Source of the DNA: Acanthosepion pharaonis
Lineage: Eukaryota; Mollusca; Cephalopoda; Sepiida; Sepiidae
Assembly (NCBI GenBank): GCA_903632075.3
Contig: CAHIKZ030002090.1
Span: 4,267,501-4,331,500 of the forward strand
Direction: 5' to 3'
Length of the DNA stretch: 64,000 nucleotides
Shown here: positions 61,208-64,000 of the stretch, piece by piece
Position numbering within the stretch: position 1 is the first letter of the stretch
Layout of the letters: every line of letters starts with the position of its first letter
Notes under the pieces: generated by a model
Seen by the model: the letters and a program-made list of their open reading frames with translations, nothing else
Databases searched by the model: none
What the model was told of the DNA's origin: nothing
Position numbers and translations under genes: made by a program

Positions 61208-63990
61208 CCATAAAAACGCAACAGACTTTGGTCCAATGATGAATGTAAAAAAGCCATCAAACTTAGAAGATCAGCTGTGAGAGAATTCAACAACCTACAA
61301 CATCTAATTTGCTGAAATTCCGAGCAAATGCACAGAAAATAATTAAGGAAACTAAAAAAGAATGCTGGCAAAACTCTGTCAACAAACTCAATTCTGCTAC
61401 AAAAACACAATCCGTCTGGAATATGATAAAAGAAAATAGCAGCACACAGACACCGTGAAATCGTGAAGCACCACTTTGTAAATAATTCTAAAATAACCAG
61501 TTAGATGCATATCGATGGCCAAATGGCCAAAACCATTTCTAAAAATTAATCTGCAAGAATGGCAGCGAACAATTTTCAAAGCGCAAACAAAATCGGAAGA
61601 ACAACAACTAAACTTTAAATCATATAAGGCAGAGATCTATAACCTACCATTCACTCTGGAGGAATTAAATTAATCTTTAAAGAAAGACCACAATACAGCT
61701 GTGGGCGCAGATGATATCCACTACAAATTTATAAAACAGTTACAAATAGTTACAACTGTTATTAAAAATGTATAATAACATATGGACAAATATCAATTTC
61801 CCAGAAATATGAAAACAGTCATTCATCATCCCCATTCTAAAACATGGAAACATGATACAGACCATGAAAACTACAGACCCATAGAATTAACCTGTTGGCT
61901 ATGTAAATCTATGGAGTGAATGGTCAAGAAAAGGTTAACATGGTACATGGAAACCAAAGGCTTAATCAGCGACTTCCAATGTACTTTTAGGGGAAAAAAG
62001 CACAATAGTACACGTAGAAAACTTTGTAGGGGAAGCCTTCATTAAGAAGGAACATCTCGCTTGCAAAAGGCGTATAATACAACATGGAAATTTAATATCT
62101 TGAAAGACCTGCGTGAACTGAGCCTAAAAAGAAGCCTGACTAAATTCATAGAGAATTTCCTGGAAGACCGAACATTTCATGTCCGTATAGCAACTGCGCT
62201 ATCAGAACTGCAAAACCAAGAAGAAGGGGTTCCAGAAAGGAACTTTCTTTCGGTGGCTATATTCTGCGTAAAAATTAACTCCATTGTTAAATCCCTAAGT
62301 CTAGGAGTGAGATGCTCCCTATATGTTAACAACATTCTATTAATGTACAAATCGGCATATGGATATCATAGAAAAACAACTCCAACAATTCCACAATAAA
62401 ATACACAAATGGGCCACGGAAAATGGTTTTTACCTACTCAAAAATGAAAATCAAATGCCTATATTTCAGCAAAGTACGGAAATTGCGCATCGACTCCTGT
62501 TTAAAATTAAATGGAGCAGAAATCATAATAGTGGAACAACACATGATCCTAGGCATCATTTCCGATAAAAAAAAAATAACATTCATTACTCACCTAACAT
62601 ATTTAAAACTAAAATGTAGTCAATTCCTCCAATTTTTGCGTGTGGTTGCCGACACTGGATAGGGGAGTAGATTGACAAATATCAATTAAAATATACAAAT
62701 CACTACTTCGCTCAAAACTGCATTACGCTAGTTTTATATATGAGGTGGCCAGAAAATCGTACCTAAAAATACTCTGCAAAACCTATCATCAAGTCCTCTG
62801 AGTAGTACTTGGGGCTTTTAGGACACCTCTATGGGAGAGCTTATACACTAAAGCTAATGACACACCTCCATATTAAAGGCGTACTAAACTGGCACTACAG
62901 TACTATGTCAAAACAAAATTATGCCCAACTAACTCAGCTTACCTTTGAACCGAATTACTATGATCTATTCTAACAAAAAGACAGTATAACGCAACCCTAT
63001 TGACTATTGAGTTAGGAACCTGACTTTCAAACATACAAGAAATGACTGCAGTCACTATTCCACTATGGACCATCAAGCAACCCGAAGTCTTCCTCGAATT
63101 AAAACAAAATCCCTAAACAAAATGGCATCCGCTCACATTCCAGGACAAGTGTCAAGGCATACTGGAAAACTATCCTAAACATACACCCATCTATACAGAC
63201 GGGTCAAAATGTGAGAACAAGCTAGGATGTGCAGCAGCGAGCCAAAATATTACCAAAAATGTGCCTCCCAAAGGGAAGCTATATTTTTTACGGCGGAGGC
63301 TTACGCAGTAGAGCTTGCTCTCAACATCAAACAGAGCAAACAAAACATTTCTTAATATTTTCGGAATCACTATTCGTCCTAATGGCTTTGAAGGACAAAA
63401 ATATCCAACAACACAATCATTATCAAACTATTCTGCAAAATGAACACTATTTGCCAACATGAAGGCATCAAACTCTGTTGGATTTCTAGCCCTATCGGAG
63501 TGGAAGTTAAGGATAAAGCGTATCTAACAGGCAAATCAGCTTTAGATATGGCTATAGATTCAACGAGCAAAATCCCATACACTGACTTTAGGGAGGACAT
63601 TGACAAATACATTAAAAAGGAATGGCAATGGTGCTGGGACGATAACCCCGACAATCAGCTCTTCCGAATTCAGTCCAAACTAGAAGAATGCAAGTCGGCT
63701 TTCAGATAATCCCGAAAGGAAGTAGTAGTACTAGCCCACTTACGTAGTGGCCACACGGGAATGACCATCTTGTACTTGCTAAACAACGAAGATCTGCCAG
63801 TATGCCAAGCATATGAAACAGCATACAGTATTAAACATATATTAACCGAGTCTTCTGACCTTCCTCTCTCGAGACGAAAATGTTATAATGTTATAATAAA
63901 TAACGACTGAGCTCTTTGAGAAAGTAAAAATAGATGACATATTATCATTTTTTTAAAACAGTCGGCATCTACACAAAATATAAATCAAAT
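61208..63990 (+). mobile_element. LINE with reverse transcriptase and RNase H (I/Jockey superfamily), decayed
   Basis: Reads on the plus strand in many short frames. At 61,230 onward KRNRLWSNDECKKAIKLRRS is the linker after the endonuclease, and 61,415-61,440 has VWNMIKEN. Then 61,640-61,740 has FTLEEL..SLKKDHNTAVGA and DDIHYKFIKQ (usual GPDGIxxxFLK). Then ENYRPIELTCWLCKSME at about 61,868-61,918, and the palm with LSLGVRCSLYVNNILLMYKS (62,300-62,355), where the catalytic YVDD is YVNN. RNase H starts at PIYTDGSKCENKLGCAAA (63,190), continues through TAEAYAVELALNI (63,291) and FSESLFVLMALKD (usual FSDS). The C-terminal VVVLAHLRSGHTGMTILYLL and LFEKVKIDDIL end near 63,990. The endonuclease is missing: the copy begins at the edge of the palindrome. 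Confidence 0.87.
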
Positions 63991-64000
63991 GAGACTATCA

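Overview
The window looks like non-genic DNA from a large, repeat-bloated animal genome. Three things point to a coleoid cephalopod or a closely related lophotrochozoan: very many (TA)n, (CA)n and (GAAA)n tracts, tRNA-derived SINEs in many copies, and decayed LINE, Penelope-like and mariner elements of the kinds that fill cephalopod genomes. The assignment is an inference. I found no convincing host exon, tRNA gene or rRNA gene. Nearly every long open frame is a translation of a microsatellite or a broken transposon gene.

Layout. 0-9 kb: microsatellites, a LINE reverse-transcriptase relic (1.6-2.4 kb), a MITE with a tRNA-like core (7.5-7.9 kb) and a purine-rich GAAA tract. 9-20 kb: a Penelope-like GIY-YIG relic with its 3' region and a hammerhead-like motif (10.3-11.1 kb), several LINE 3' ends, a LINE deletion product joining an endonuclease start to a zinc-finger tail (17.6-17.9 kb) and fold-back elements set in (TA)n. 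20-28 kb: opposed polypyrimidine and polypurine arms (21.0-22.9 kb), a triple SINE, hammerhead motifs (24.8 and 25.4 kb), a LINE, a mariner and an LTR-like unit full of stem-loops (27.5-28.2 kb). 28-42 kb: TTTC-rich DNA, more hammerhead motifs (33.1, 36.8, 40.4, 41.1 kb), a 0.4-kb fold-back element and fragments of one LINE family (35.7, 37, 38.5-39.7 kb). 42-54 kb: SINEs, two short LTR-like units, an inverted SINE pair, a 60-bp minisatellite grown from a LINE C-terminus (51 kb) and a DD37D Tc1/mariner copy with its terminal repeats (52.4-53.3 kb). 54-64 kb: a DD34D mariner, a 1.9-kb palindrome with hammerhead-like motifs in both arms, and a LINE with RNase H that runs to the window edge.

How the parts relate. 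The recurring theme is selfish RNA and DNA. At least four sequence types carry a hammerhead-ribozyme fold. One (40.4 kb) keeps the full catalytic core, one (25.4 kb) keeps a full core and all three stems, and the others carry identifiable hits. Many of these and most fold-back elements sit against (TA)n tracts, which suggests the tracts act as landing sites, by-products of insertion, or both. All coding relics have stops, frameshifts or lost catalytic residues, so nothing here is expected to be autonomously mobile.
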